Below, piece after piece: positions 1-7,320 of a stretch of 64,000 nt of DNA. Location: the NCBI GenBank assembly GCA_030158665.1, contig JAOASM010000050.1, forward strand, positions 1 to 64,000, read 5' to 3'. Each line of letters begins with the position of its first letter. Position 1 is the first letter of the stretch. The DNA comes from Sediminibacterium sp. GTDB taxonomy: Bacteria > Bacteroidota > Bacteroidia > Chitinophagales > Chitinophagaceae. The notes beneath the pieces were generated by a model, which worked only from the letters and a program-made list of their open reading frames with translations, was not told the DNA's origin and ran no database searches. The translations under genes were made by a program, and so were the position numbers.

Positions 1-6
1 CAGCGG

Positions 7-50
7 GTGGCTCAGTTTCAGCGGAATAGTGGCTCAGTTTGCGTGGAATA
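7..50. repeat. Two tandem 22-bp repeats, probable IS end
   Basis: Two adjacent copies of a 22-bp unit (7-28 and 29-50) both begin GTGGCTCAGTTT and end GGAATA. They are followed by TGCA. Tandem units of this kind are known at the ends of IS21-family elements in Bacteroidota, so this is probably the terminus of an insertion sequence whose body lies left of the window. No transposase is visible, so the family call is an inference. Confidence 0.45.
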
Positions 51-53
51 TGC

Positions 54-78
54 ACATTTATTAAAATTTATTAAATGT
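54..78. repeat. AT-rich 25-bp imperfect palindrome
   Basis: The arms ACATTTA and TAAATGT pair perfectly, with one mismatch further in. The palindrome directly follows the tandem 22-bp repeats. It could be a target-flanking palindrome, a weak terminator or a protein site. The rest of the stretch up to 150 shows no recognisable feature. Confidence 0.3.
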
Positions 79-151
79 ACTAAATAAACAATCGTTTAGG
101 ATCTTTTTTCACTTGATTTTAAGACCTCAAATAGACTGCAGTTTGTAACAG

Positions 152-159
152 TAAGTTTG
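152..159 (+). promoter_or_regulatory. Putative -7 element TAAGTTTG
   Basis: The sequence matches the Bacteroidota -7 consensus TAnnTTTG and lies 17 nt before the ATG of the 58-aa gene. No TTG is seen at the expected -33 distance, so this is a partial match. Confidence 0.35.
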
Positions 160-176
160 TACAAAGCCTGATTTTT

Positions 177-353
177 ATGTCTCAAATAACAGCAGCAATC
201 AAAGTAGAACTAGAATATCTGTTTGACTACTTTTTTTCAATTTTCTCACCAAAATACAGGAATGAGTTATTGTGTATTGCATTTGGCTTACCATTTCTTT
301 ATTTATATGACCACCCATTATTAATGAACAACTTTTTAAATTACATAACATGA
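177..353 (+). CDS. Small hypothetical protein, 58 aa, coupled to next gene
   Basis: An ATG-initiated reading frame of 58 codons begins MSQITAAIKVELEY. Its TGA stop overlaps the ATG of the next gene (ATGA), a classic translational-coupling arrangement. The middle contains a hydrophobic stretch (LLCIAFGLPFLYLY, about residues 31-44) that could be one membrane segment or a buried helix. A TAnnTTTG-like element lies upstream. I do not recognise a family. It is real mainly on the strength of the overlap and the upstream element. Confidence 0.5.
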   Translation: MSQITAAIKVELEYLFDYFFSIFSPKYRNELLCIAFGLPFLYLYDHPLLMNNFLNYIT

Positions 354-1153
354 ATAACGATCAAATAATAAAGCTTTTTTTAAATGGAGAGGTAAGTTTT
401 TCAGATATAGAAAAACAAACCATTGAAATAAAATATGGTTTTAAATTAGTTCAATTTTCAAAATCAAGATTTGACACTAGACTAAGCCAAACAAGTAAGG
501 ATTGGATTTTAAACAAAGAATTGGGATGGGGAGGTTCATTAAGTGATGACTTTCCAAATAGGTGGGATATTACTTCAGATGCAAGTATAGTGTGCTACCG
601 TAATAATTTTGTGGAGTATACTTTTTTAGAATTAGTCAAAATTAGCATGGACGAGCAATTTGAAATAGAAAAACAAATAACAATTAATGAAGCAGAAAAG
701 GTGATAACAAATAATATTGTCAATACACTTACAAAAGTGCTAGTTCAAGAAATGATGCCCTTTAGTAAAGTAAGCTCTGGTTATTTAGAAACCAATTATG
801 GTATTCATTTAAAACAAACTCAAATAGGTATGCACATGAATATGAGATACAAGCCTCGCTACGGAAATATAAACTGGGTTGCCAACCAGGTGTTATGCTG
901 GGGATCAAATACAGGATGGGATATTACAACAGATGGTAAAATTGCATGCTGCAGGATCAACTATGACGATTACGTTAATTTTGAAATTGAAATTTTAACA
1001 GCAAGCCAAATTGAGGAATACAAGAAACTGCATCCCGAAGAATTGTCTGATTCATTTAAGAAAATGCAAGTATTAAAGTCAATGCTTGATGCTGGACTAA
1101 TTACCCTACAAGAGTATTCAATAAAAAGAGAGTCTATTTTAAAATCTATTTAA
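350..1153 (+). CDS. Hypothetical protein with duplicated W-G/WDIT module and SHOCT-like C-terminus
   Basis: The 267-aa protein has two related modules, about residues 51-87 and 175-205. Each runs as a Trp/Gly-rich turn, then WDIT(S/T)D, then I-x-C-x-R-x-N. The last 25 residues (LKSMLDAGLITLQEYSIKR) match the short C-terminal SHOCT motif, known at the ends of many unrelated bacterial proteins and thought to mediate oligomerisation. There is no signal peptide or membrane segment. The start overlaps the preceding 58-aa gene. It belongs to the AT-rich mobile element. Function unknown; no catalytic motif was seen. Confidence 0.7.
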   Translation: MNNDQIIKLFLNGEVSFSDIEKQTIEIKYGFKLVQFSKSRFDTRLSQTSKDWILNKELGWGGSLSDDFPNRWDITSDASIVCYRNNFVEYTFLELVKISMDEQFEIEKQITINEAEKVITNNIVNTLTKVLVQEMMPFSKVSSGYLETNYGIHLKQTQIGMHMNMRYKPRYGNINWVANQVLCWGSNTGWDITTDGKIACCRINYDDYVNFEIEILTASQIEEYKKLHPEELSDSFKKMQVLKSMLDAGLITLQEYSIKRESILKSI

Positions 1154-1328
1154 AATTTGTAAAAATGAAAAATATTACTACTTTTACACCATCATCAAGA
1201 ACTCTTAAATGAGTACCAACCGAGAGCAACAACTCTACGGTGGTAATACGATGAGGACTTACTGTCAAAATAAAAGGTAAACCTCTCCTATTTTCTTTGA
1301 TGTGTTTTTTAACCTTAAAACACATATT

Positions 1329-1574
1329 ATGTCTCAGAAAAAAAATGACAACTTGGGACAACCCCAACATTCCAAAGATCAATCTAACGTAAAGTACTAT
1401 AAAGGCAGTACAGTTGAGTTTTGGAGAAGTCGTGGAATTCCGTCAAAAAACACCACCCACGAGAAACTAGGTCAAACCACTCTCATGTTCACAAACAGGT
1501 CAAAACCACCTTTAGAGGATGATTCAACAGAGGCATCTATTAGGTATTTGAAGTTCAAAAGATTCAACCCTTAA
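1329..1574 (+). CDS. Small hypothetical protein, 81 aa
   Basis: The frame begins MSQKKNDNLGQ. A longer frame opens at 1302, but the start at 1329 begins a polar, basic protein typical of small element genes. It is rich in Lys, Arg, Ser and Thr, with no membrane segment or known motif. It is followed 10 bp later by another small gene on the same strand, so the two are probably cotranscribed. Unrecognised. Confidence 0.4.
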   Translation: MSQKKNDNLGQPQHSKDQSNVKYYKGSTVEFWRSRGIPSKNTTHEKLGQTTLMFTNRSKPPLEDDSTEASIRYLKFKRFNP

Positions 1575-1584
1575 ACCATTTAAA

Positions 1585-1884
1585 ATGAGACCAATTAATG
1601 GAACAATAGAGAACGATTTAAAGAAGTTGAAACATTTTGCAGAGCAACCCAAAATAGTTGGATATGTATCTAATCTGTGGTTTGGTAGTTTAGTTAGTAG
1701 ATACCCATTTGAATACCTTTTATTCAGTCAAGAATTCAACTTTCAACAATTTAAAAAAGAGCAAACAAAAACACAAATCAAGAAAAGAGTCTTATCGAAA
1801 CTTGATAGAATATTAGAAGCCCAAATTAATAAAGAGGATATTGATGAACTAAATCGAATCTTAACAAAATTTGATACACTTTAA
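1585..1884 (+). CDS. Small hypothetical protein, 99 aa
   Basis: The ATG start follows an A-rich leader. The second half is strongly helical and charged (KKEQTKTQIKKR, then ILEAQINKEDIDELNRIL), suggesting a helical bundle or dimerisation helix. No known domain was recognised. It is flanked closely by other small same-strand genes of the mobile element. Confidence 0.5.
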   Translation: MRPINGTIENDLKKLKHFAEQPKIVGYVSNLWFGSLVSRYPFEYLLFSQEFNFQQFKKEQTKTQIKKRVLSKLDRILEAQINKEDIDELNRILTKFDTL

Positions 1885-1903
1885 TCTAAAATATATTAAG
1901 AAT

Positions 1904-2107
1904 ATGAAAAAGCAGAAAATGAACAAAATGGTGGAAATTTGTATTCAGAACAAAGAATTCAGGGAAAGTTATCAAAAGATAAATGAAGACCATAAGAAGA
2001 GGAATGTGACGTTTCTAAAAAATAAGGAGGATGTAATGAAAGATGAAGAAATTGAGATGTTTATGGAATGGTTTTCAAACCAAAGACATCCTGAAATTAA
2101 TAGCTAA
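1904..2107 (+). CDS. Small hypothetical protein, 67 aa
   Basis: The frame from MKKQKMNKMVEI gives a charged, helical protein ending near FMEWFSNQRHPEINS. The frame is open from 1871, but that start overlaps the preceding gene, while the ATG at 1904 has an A-rich leader. The stop lies 4 bp before the next gene. Unrecognised. Confidence 0.4.
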   Translation: MKKQKMNKMVEICIQNKEFRESYQKINEDHKKRNVTFLKNKEDVMKDEEIEMFMEWFSNQRHPEINS

Positions 2108-2111
2108 CTCT

Positions 2112-2348
2112 ATGGTCAAATATCTCCTCATATTTGTATTCTTTTTCTTGATTGGGTGTTCTGATACCGAAGAGGTTAAAAGTCCCTTAAAATCAACCTA
2201 TGTTCCGCCATCAATTAATTATAAGGGTCAGTATAGAAAGGGATATGTTAGAAAATCTGTAAGTACAAAGCCTAATGTAATTAGAAACAAATCCAAGTCT
2301 AGGTATTATTACAAGACTAAAGGAAAATATAGGAGAAAGAAAAAGTAA
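2112..2348 (+). CDS. Small basic lipoprotein, 78 aa
   Basis: Choosing the ATG at 2112 gives a clean lipoprotein signal: MVKY, a hydrophobic core, then the lipobox LIGC with Cys at about residue 15. The mature part is strongly basic, ending GKYRRKKK, and rich in Tyr, Lys and Ser. The frame is open from 2043, but that start would bury the signal peptide. It probably sits in an envelope membrane facing the periplasm. Small lipoproteins like this are common on Bacteroidota mobile elements. Function unknown. Confidence 0.55.
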   Translation: MVKYLLIFVFFFLIGCSDTEEVKSPLKSTYVPPSINYKGQYRKGYVRKSVSTKPNVIRNKSKSRYYYKTKGKYRRKKK

Positions 2349-2569
2349 AAAACTTCTTCCAAAACAGGAAAAGGTGGTCAAATTACCAACTTTTCAAGTA
2401 GTACCTGAGGAGGTAAAAATATTTTGAGGGTTATTTTATCAAAAAAAATCACTAGTCCCCATTTCAACCTTTACCGAAACAGGATAAGGTTTATGTATCT
2501 TGGGAAGGGGGTCAAACCGGCCCGGGGGTTGGGTTGGAAGTCGTTAGACTTCGTCTTAGTTCGTTTCAC
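2349..2569. other. Non-coding stretch with short repeats and a GAGG-loop hairpin
   Basis: The interval contains TACCT-GAGG-AGGTA (about 2401-2414), a 5-bp stem with a GAGG loop, and two similar A-rich/purine runs (AAACAGG..AAGG). It is followed by a G-rich patch (GGGAAGGGGGTC and CCCGGGGGTTGGG) near 2500-2535. It separates the small + strand genes from the end of the - strand rep gene. An open frame across 2424-2669 looks fortuitous. Confidence 0.35.
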
Positions 2570-3529
2570 TCACGTCTTCGTTGAGGGGTTATTTATTTCT
2601 AATGTGTTTATTGCATCTTTATATTCTTTTAATAACTGGATAATATTATCTCTGGTATCTTTTTGTTGAGAATATTTCCAATAATTATCAAATTTACCAC
2701 GCTTAGCTTCTATCAGCAATTCTGCCCCTTGCTCACAAGAATCAATAATTTTTTGTTCTAATATTTCTATTTCACTCTTTTCAATAATTTTTTCTGTACT
2801 AGTAAACTGAGTTAATACTGGTAATATATCTTTTGAATTATATACTGTATTAATTGTGTTCCTATAGGAAGTACCCTCTTGTGATTTAGGAAGTACCCCT
2901 ATGGTCGTTTGGGATGTATCTCCTAGTGATTTAGGAAGTACCTCCCTAGTTGTGTAGGAAGTACCTAACTCGATTTTTCGATGGTCAGTTGCATTACCTT
3001 TTTTTATCTCTTCTATTGTTATATAATTCATCTCAACTAATTTTTTGATTTGTTTTGATATTCCACCCCCACCAATACCTATTAATTTTCCAAAATCATT
3101 ATTAGATTTATAACAACCTTCCGGTAATTTTAATAACGTTAAGATTTCTGACATAAGTAGTTTTTGTGTTGAGGATAAGTTGATATCAAATAATACCAAA
3201 TATGGAATATTAATAAAAATGTCAGAGTGATTATTATTCTTATTATTTGTCTGATTCAATACTTTAATATATCTATACTCTTTAGAATTCTTATATAATC
3301 TCTTTGTTTCAATATATCCTAACCTTTTAAGTTTACTAATCTGTTTTGATGCACCATCAGAATTAATATTTAGTATTTCACCAAACCGTTTATTACTAGC
3401 ATAACATCCCTTTCCTGTTTTTGATAGTGATAAAATATATGATAATAGTATTTTCTTAGTTGGATCTAAGTTACCATCATTTAATATGTATGATGGGTTA
3501 TGTAAGTATTGTTCTTTATCATTCGACAT
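2570..3529 (-). CDS. Plasmid-type replication initiator with tandem winged-helix domains
   Basis: The 319-aa protein has two related winged-helix/HTH_36-type domains, about residues 10-95 and 105-190. Both have the pattern L-x3-Q/KK-x-L-(M/L)S-x-I, then G-(K/E)-GCY-x-SN-x2-FG, then I-x-K-x3-I. A low-complexity linker (about 195-225) is encoded by a DNA repeat array, and a helical C-terminus follows. Two N-terminal winged helices, a repeat-bearing middle and a variable tail recall RepA_N-like initiators, whose origin lies inside the rep gene. It lies in an AT-rich mobile element with an integrase. Initiator function is inferred; a transcription regulator is the alternative. Confidence 0.65.
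   Translation of the reverse strand: MSNDKEQYLHNPSYILNDGNLDPTKKILLSYILSLSKTGKGCYASNKRFGEILNINSDGASKQISKLKRLGYIETKRLYKNSKEYRYIKVLNQTNNKNNNHSDIFINIPYLVLFDINLSSTQKLLMSEILTLLKLPEGCYKSNNDFGKLIGIGGGGISKQIKKLVEMNYITIEEIKKGNATDHRKIELGTSYTTREVLPKSLGDTSQTTIGVLPKSQEGTSYRNTINTVYNSKDILPVLTQFTSTEKIIEKSEIEILEQKIIDSCEQGAELLIEAKRGKFDNYWKYSQQKDTRDNIIQLLKEYKDAINTLEINNPSTKT
2866..2965. repeat. Iteron-like array of five direct repeats inside rep
   Basis: The 10-mer AGGAAGTACC occurs at 2866, 2888, 2933 and 2956, with a degenerate copy at 2910 (TGGGATGTAT). Spacings are 22, 22, 23 and 23 bp, close to two helical turns. A 17-nt stretch is identical at 2881-2897 and 2926-2942. Because 22 and 23 are not multiples of three, the copies are read in different frames (GTS, VLPKS, DTS, VLPKS, GTS), so the DNA rather than the peptide is conserved. 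This fits initiator-binding iterons and a replication origin. Confidence 0.7.
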
Positions 3530-3822
3530 AAAGTAAAATCCCCCAATTTTTCACCGTTGTAGGCGGTTAATAGAAAGGAGGATCTATAATATTTTATACA
3601 CTCTGGTGCGAAATCATTCCCTACAAAAATGATTAAGTGTTGATAAAATATAAATGTGAAATACTTTAAAGTAAAGTCTAAAGAGTTCTAATTTTCCGAG
3701 ATTTTTTCTGGAATTTTTAAAATGGTTTTTGGGTATTTTTTTCATTTTTAAGAATTTTTTCCAAAAAATTTCAATTTTAGCATCGATTAAAGCATTTGGC
3801 GTCAGTTTTACCACTCATTTAA

Positions 3823-3837
3823 GGGGGGATACCCCCC
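3823..3837. repeat. G6-ATA-C6 inverted repeat
   Basis: Six G and six C flank a three-base loop in otherwise very AT-rich DNA. The adjacent TACCC and GGGTA (about 3830-3860) form a further, looser inverted repeat. It could be a cruciform, an initiator or nicking site, or a terminator for the - strand. Confidence 0.4.
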
Positions 3838-3961
3838 ACCTCGTGCCTGCCTACAGGGTATTTTAAAAGAAAAATTAAAATTATTTTAAAATTTATATAA
3901 TTGATTATCAATGTTTTAACCATTTAGTAAAAATTAATTTCACAATTTCATAAAAATTAAT

Positions 3962-3991
3962 TTGTGAATTAAAAAATACTTACTAGTTTTG
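3962..3991 (+). promoter_or_regulatory. Bacteroidota promoter of the coiled-coil gene
   Basis: TTG at 3962-3964, a 19-bp spacer and TAGTTTTG at 3984-3991 match the consensus exactly. Transcription should begin a few bases downstream, so the ATG at 3989 cannot be used and the start at 4010 is chosen. Confidence 0.7.
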
Positions 3992-4000
3992 TATTCACAA
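3962..4000. promoter_or_regulatory. Operator-like inverted repeat over the promoter
   Basis: TTGTGAAT (3962-3969) and ATTCACAA (3993-4000) are perfect inverse copies. One covers the -33 element and the other sits at the expected transcription start. A related AATTTCACAA lies just upstream (about 3936-3945). A dimeric repressor bound here would block RNA polymerase. Its identity is unknown; the HTH protein at 7321 or Rep are candidates. Confidence 0.5.
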
Positions 4001-4009
4001 TTGAAAACA

Positions 4010-4708
4010 ATGAGCTACGACGATATTTTAAAAACTAGTCTAAGAATTACAAAGGAAAAATCACAACCTGTGTTTTCTGATATAATCGGAGCTACTGCAG
4101 AAGTTGGAAGACTAGCCGAATTCATTAAAGAAACTGAGATTAATATAAATGCAGAATTGGAGCATCCTAATGCACAAAACACTAAGTATAAAAACCAGAT
4201 TGAAAACCTACTTCAGTTATTAAAATTTGAAACAGATTCAAATAATAGATGGTTAACACTAATTGGGATATTAGAGCGAAAGATTATCCAGCTTCGACTT
4301 TACAGAAATATACAAGTATCATTCTCTACTCAAATTCAAAAGAGCGGTGAGAAAAAATTCAATTATATATTACTTCGTGCTCCATTTATGGATTTGTATT
4401 CTGGTAAAAAAGAGATAAGGGTGTATTATAAAAAAATTGAAGACTTCGTTGGATATAATAGTATAGAAGAATTAAAAGAAAACAACGAATTTAAAGCAGC
4501 AGCTATTGAAACAATTAGAAAAGAAATGGAATTGACAATTGAAAAAGAAGGAATTAGTATCGATTATTTAAGAGACGAATTAAACAAAATAGAGCAAGGT
4601 CAAAATAAATCAAAAATAGAATTAATAGCAAAACAACAAAATACTGCCAGTCAATTAAAAGAAGAAATTAAAACATTAAAAAAAAGAATAGAAGAACTCG
4701 AAAAATAA
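4010..4708 (+). CDS. Hypothetical protein with C-terminal coiled coil
   Basis: The 232-aa protein begins MSYDDILKTS; the in-frame ATG at 3989 lies inside the -7 element. It is highly charged. The N-terminal half is helical, the middle (about 95-160) looks like a small alpha/beta domain, and the last 45 residues (SQLKEEIKTLKKRIEELEK and upstream) form a clear coiled coil. No catalytic motif, signal peptide or membrane helix is seen. It is first behind an operator-controlled promoter and ends at a terminator, 96 bp before the ParB-methyltransferase gene. A structural or adaptor role is conceivable; I do not recognise the family. Confidence 0.6.
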   Translation: MSYDDILKTSLRITKEKSQPVFSDIIGATAEVGRLAEFIKETEININAELEHPNAQNTKYKNQIENLLQLLKFETDSNNRWLTLIGILERKIIQLRLYRNIQVSFSTQIQKSGEKKFNYILLRAPFMDLYSGKKEIRVYYKKIEDFVGYNSIEELKENNEFKAAAIETIRKEMELTIEKEGISIDYLRDELNKIEQGQNKSKIELIAKQQNTASQLKEEIKTLKKRIEELEK

Positions 4709-4714
4709 TACCTC

Positions 4715-4746
4715 AAAAAATCAGAGGGTAACTCCTCTATTTTTTT
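4715..4746 (+). terminator. Intrinsic terminator
   Basis: AGAGG and CCTCT form a stem around GTAACT. It is flanked by an A6 tract on the left and a T7 tract on the right, so the stem can extend. It lies 7 bp after the coiled-coil gene. Confidence 0.7.
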
Positions 4747-4804
4747 GATCATATTATTCATATAATATAATTTATGAATTTTATAATAATTTAAAACAAA
4801 ACCA

Positions 4805-6415
4805 ATGAAAACAGGAATCGTAAAAATTAGCCACTTAGTAGACATCCCAGAATTGAAAGCGTATTACACTCCTCAGTCTATCGACGAGATTGCAACGTCA
4901 ATTGAGGTGGACGGAGGATTGAGAAGTCCAATCATCGTAACGGAGAATTACGAAATCATTGACGGTTACCGTCGCGTGGATGCAATGAAAATATTAAACA
5001 AAGAGTACATCAATGTATTAATAGATGATGTTCCTCCGACCGTATTCGAGCGTATTATCAGAAATATGTATCGAACTAAAACAGTTGATGACCAAATTAA
5101 AGAGCTCAAGTCTGTATTTGAAAAATTTCCTAAAAAGATGGGGCAAAAGAATAAAGAAGGAAAAGTATATAATCGAATCGAGGAAATATCAAAAAGTCTT
5201 AATAAGAAATATTCTGGTAAAGAAACCATTTCCAAATTAGAACATATTCTTAATAATGATTTAGAAAATCAAATATTATCCAAAGGAATAGTAAGTGATA
5301 ATTGGAAGATTGAACCCTGTTTCGATTTTTTGAATAAATGGAAAAAAATTGATGAGGATAAAGGATACAATTATACTCAAAAATTAGTAAATGGTGAAAT
5401 TACTATTAGTGAAGCTAACAAATTTATAGAAGAACATTTAGCACTTGAAACAGATCAAACAACTTTCATTATCCCTGATAAGTGTCATTCTTATAATATT
5501 GATTGCAGAGAAGTGGAAAATATTTTTGAATTTATAAAACGTATACAATTAATCTTATTTTCTGTTTTCTATTATAAACAACGCTTTTACGAAGTTGGTC
5601 AAATTCCTCAACCTGGGCAAGAAGAAACAAAAGAACAATACTTAGAAGATGTATCTAAAATATTGATTCCTGTGATAAAAACTTTAAAAGATGACGGTGT
5701 GGTAGCTATTAACGTTGCCGATACTTACGAAGAAGGTAAACCTTTGAAAATTCCTTACTTATTGATTGAGTACATAGAAAAATATACAGATTTGAAATTT
5801 ATCGGTGAAATCATATGGTCGAAAAAAAATCCAAGAGGTAATGGTGCAAGTGAAGATAAAAATAGACCTAAAAATAGAATTGAGTACATAATGACATTTG
5901 CTTTAAATCCAAAAAATGTAAAGTATAAAAAATTACAATATAAGGTTGATGAATCAAGACCAAGAATTAGCAATGGATACAAAGATGTAAATATTAAAGG
6001 TGTTAGATCAAAAAAGAGAAAATCATTGACAAAAGGTTATAAGAGTATTATGAATCACATACAAGAACAAGAGATAGAAAATATAATTATTACGTCTGTT
6101 GGAGAAAATCACGATGTAAGAAAGATTATAAAGGAAGGTCATCCAGCAATTATGTCCGCAATGTTACCAATTACAATCATTCAAATGTATACCGATGAAG
6201 GAGATTGGGTTTATGATTGTATGTCAGGATCTAATGTAGTAGGGAGATGTTCACAGTTATTAAATAGACGCACCCTCTCGACAGAAATATCTAAAAAGTA
6301 CTTTAATGTAGGTTGCAAAATGTTAGAAAATGCAATTAATGAATTTGACAGATACTCCTTAGACTGTATAAACGAAGTTGTTTACCACGAATTTGAAGAA
6401 TCAATAGCAGTATAA
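4805..6415 (+). CDS. ParB-like/DNA methyltransferase fusion with altered catalytic motifs
   Basis: The 536-aa protein starts with a ParB/sulfiredoxin-like domain (about 1-110; box IIDGYRRVDAM, equivalent to GxRRxxA), then a helical linker. The C-terminal half has the order of an N4/N6 amino-methyltransferase of the beta class: an aligned SPPY position (about 255), the VxQI-x-E/T segment, EIIWSKKNPRG, and a C-terminal SAM-binding segment DWVYDCMSGSNVVG with an acidic TEIS. The usual TSPPYY reads FSVFYY, and the usual DPFxGSGTT reads DCMSGSNVV. Both key motifs are therefore non-canonical, and activity is uncertain. It heads a tight operon with an AAA+ ATPase and an HTH protein. ParB-MTase fusions are known from phages and mobile elements. 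Confidence 0.7.
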   Translation: MKTGIVKISHLVDIPELKAYYTPQSIDEIATSIEVDGGLRSPIIVTENYEIIDGYRRVDAMKILNKEYINVLIDDVPPTVFERIIRNMYRTKTVDDQIKELKSVFEKFPKKMGQKNKEGKVYNRIEEISKSLNKKYSGKETISKLEHILNNDLENQILSKGIVSDNWKIEPCFDFLNKWKKIDEDKGYNYTQKLVNGEITISEANKFIEEHLALETDQTTFIIPDKCHSYNIDCREVENIFEFIKRIQLILFSVFYYKQRFYEVGQIPQPGQEETKEQYLEDVSKILIPVIKTLKDDGVVAINVADTYEEGKPLKIPYLLIEYIEKYTDLKFIGEIIWSKKNPRGNGASEDKNRPKNRIEYIMTFALNPKNVKYKKLQYKVDESRPRISNGYKDVNIKGVRSKKRKSLTKGYKSIMNHIQEQEIENIIITSVGENHDVRKIIKEGHPAIMSAMLPITIIQMYTDEGDWVYDCMSGSNVVGRCSQLLNRRTLSTEISKKYFNVGCKMLENAINEFDRYSLDCINEVVYHEFEESIAV

Positions 6416-6436
6416 ATCATTTAAAACCCAAATAAT

Positions 6437-7315
6437 ATGAATACAATTCAACAATCAGAAGTATTTGAAATAAATCAATTACTATCTCTCGAAAAAGGCA
6501 AACAAAACAGAAATAGATTCTTGGAAATAGTTGAAAAGCTATCAACAATAAGAACAGATGACAAATACCCTCACAATTTCATTTATGGGTTCCCTGGTAT
6601 TGGAAAATCCTTTGAAATAAGAAAACATCTTGAAAATTCAGGAATACGACACGTTATGATAACAGGTAATGTCTCAATGTTTGCCTTTGGAGTTCAATTA
6701 GCTGTTATTAACTATCTGAACCCACATCAAGAGAGAGTCATAGTCTTTTGTGATGACGTTGATACTTTGGTTGCGACAGAAAGCTCCTGTAATATCTTAA
6801 AATCTGCATTACACGGCCCTAAACTCTATACATATGAGAAATCTCTCCAAAGCCAATGGAATAATTTAAGTGAATTACAAAAAGAAGCTATTAAACACCA
6901 TCAAGATGATGAAAAGATGGGATTTCAAGTACCTACGAATTCAATGTCATTTTTAATGGTCTCGAATATTCAATTACCTACAGATGATGAAGTTAGAACT
7001 GCACGAGAGAAGAATAAAAGTAAATCTTCATTATTAGCTCATAAAAATGCAATTAGATCAAGATGTATGGTTCAAGATTTCTCATTATCTAATGCAGAAT
7101 TATGGGGGTGGATTGCAGATGTTGTTCTAAACACAGACTGTCTCAATGAGCAAAACTTAACTAATGAAGAAAAGCAGGTTATACTGAATTTCTTATGGGA
7201 AAACTGGATTTACTTGACTGAAAGATCAATTCGTCTTATTGAGAAAATGACAATTATTATGAAACAATACCCTATGACGTACAAATCTGTTTGGGAAATA
7301 GATTTCTTAAAATAA
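6437..7315 (+). CDS. AAA+ ATPase
   Basis: The 292-aa protein has a Walker A GFPGIGKS (about residues 53-60), Walker B VIVFCDDVD (about 102-110), a sensor-1 Asn in FLMVSNIQ, a candidate arginine finger in AIRSRC, and a sensor-2-like Arg in LTERSIRLIEKM. This is a complete set for an active oligomeric AAA+ ATPase. It follows the ParB-methyltransferase gene by 21 bp and precedes an HTH gene by 5 bp, so the three form one operon. It could power DNA remodelling, loading or partition. Its substrate cannot be told from the sequence. Confidence 0.75.
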   Translation: MNTIQQSEVFEINQLLSLEKGKQNRNRFLEIVEKLSTIRTDDKYPHNFIYGFPGIGKSFEIRKHLENSGIRHVMITGNVSMFAFGVQLAVINYLNPHQERVIVFCDDVDTLVATESSCNILKSALHGPKLYTYEKSLQSQWNNLSELQKEAIKHHQDDEKMGFQVPTNSMSFLMVSNIQLPTDDEVRTAREKNKSKSSLLAHKNAIRSRCMVQDFSLSNAELWGWIADVVLNTDCLNEQNLTNEEKQVILNFLWENWIYLTERSIRLIEKMTIIMKQYPMTYKSVWEIDFLK

Positions 7316-7320
7316 ATTAT

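Larger units (their letters stand above)
3530..4009. other. AT-rich intergenic region, candidate origin/regulatory spacer
   Basis: The 480 bp between divergent rep and the next operon hold an inverted repeat ACCG-N7-CGGT at 3553-3567 in the rep leader. A long A/T tract follows (3640-3790), then a G/C island with GGGGGG-ATA-CCCCCC at 3823-3837, and another A/T tract with the direct repeat TAAAAATTAATTT at 3928 and 3951. The promoter of the downstream operon ends the stretch. The layout resembles a replicon control region with an easily melted segment. A 66-codon open frame here is not convincing. Confidence 0.45.

Noticed and set aside
1165..1280. Two tiny overlapping ORFs (15 and 23 codons) joined by ATGA
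   Set aside because: Too short to judge without homologues; the peptides have no features, though the overlap pattern resembles the one at 350.
1146..1382. 78-codon - strand frame
   Set aside because: Antisense to the start of the 81-aa gene, with no leader or family signal.
2424..2669. 81-codon open frame on the + strand
   Set aside because: It runs antisense over the end of rep, has no family features and crosses the G-rich non-coding patch.
3614..3814. 66-codon open frame on the - strand upstream of rep
   Set aside because: Composition follows the A/T tracts, no promoter or conserved motif is seen, and the spacer looks regulatory.
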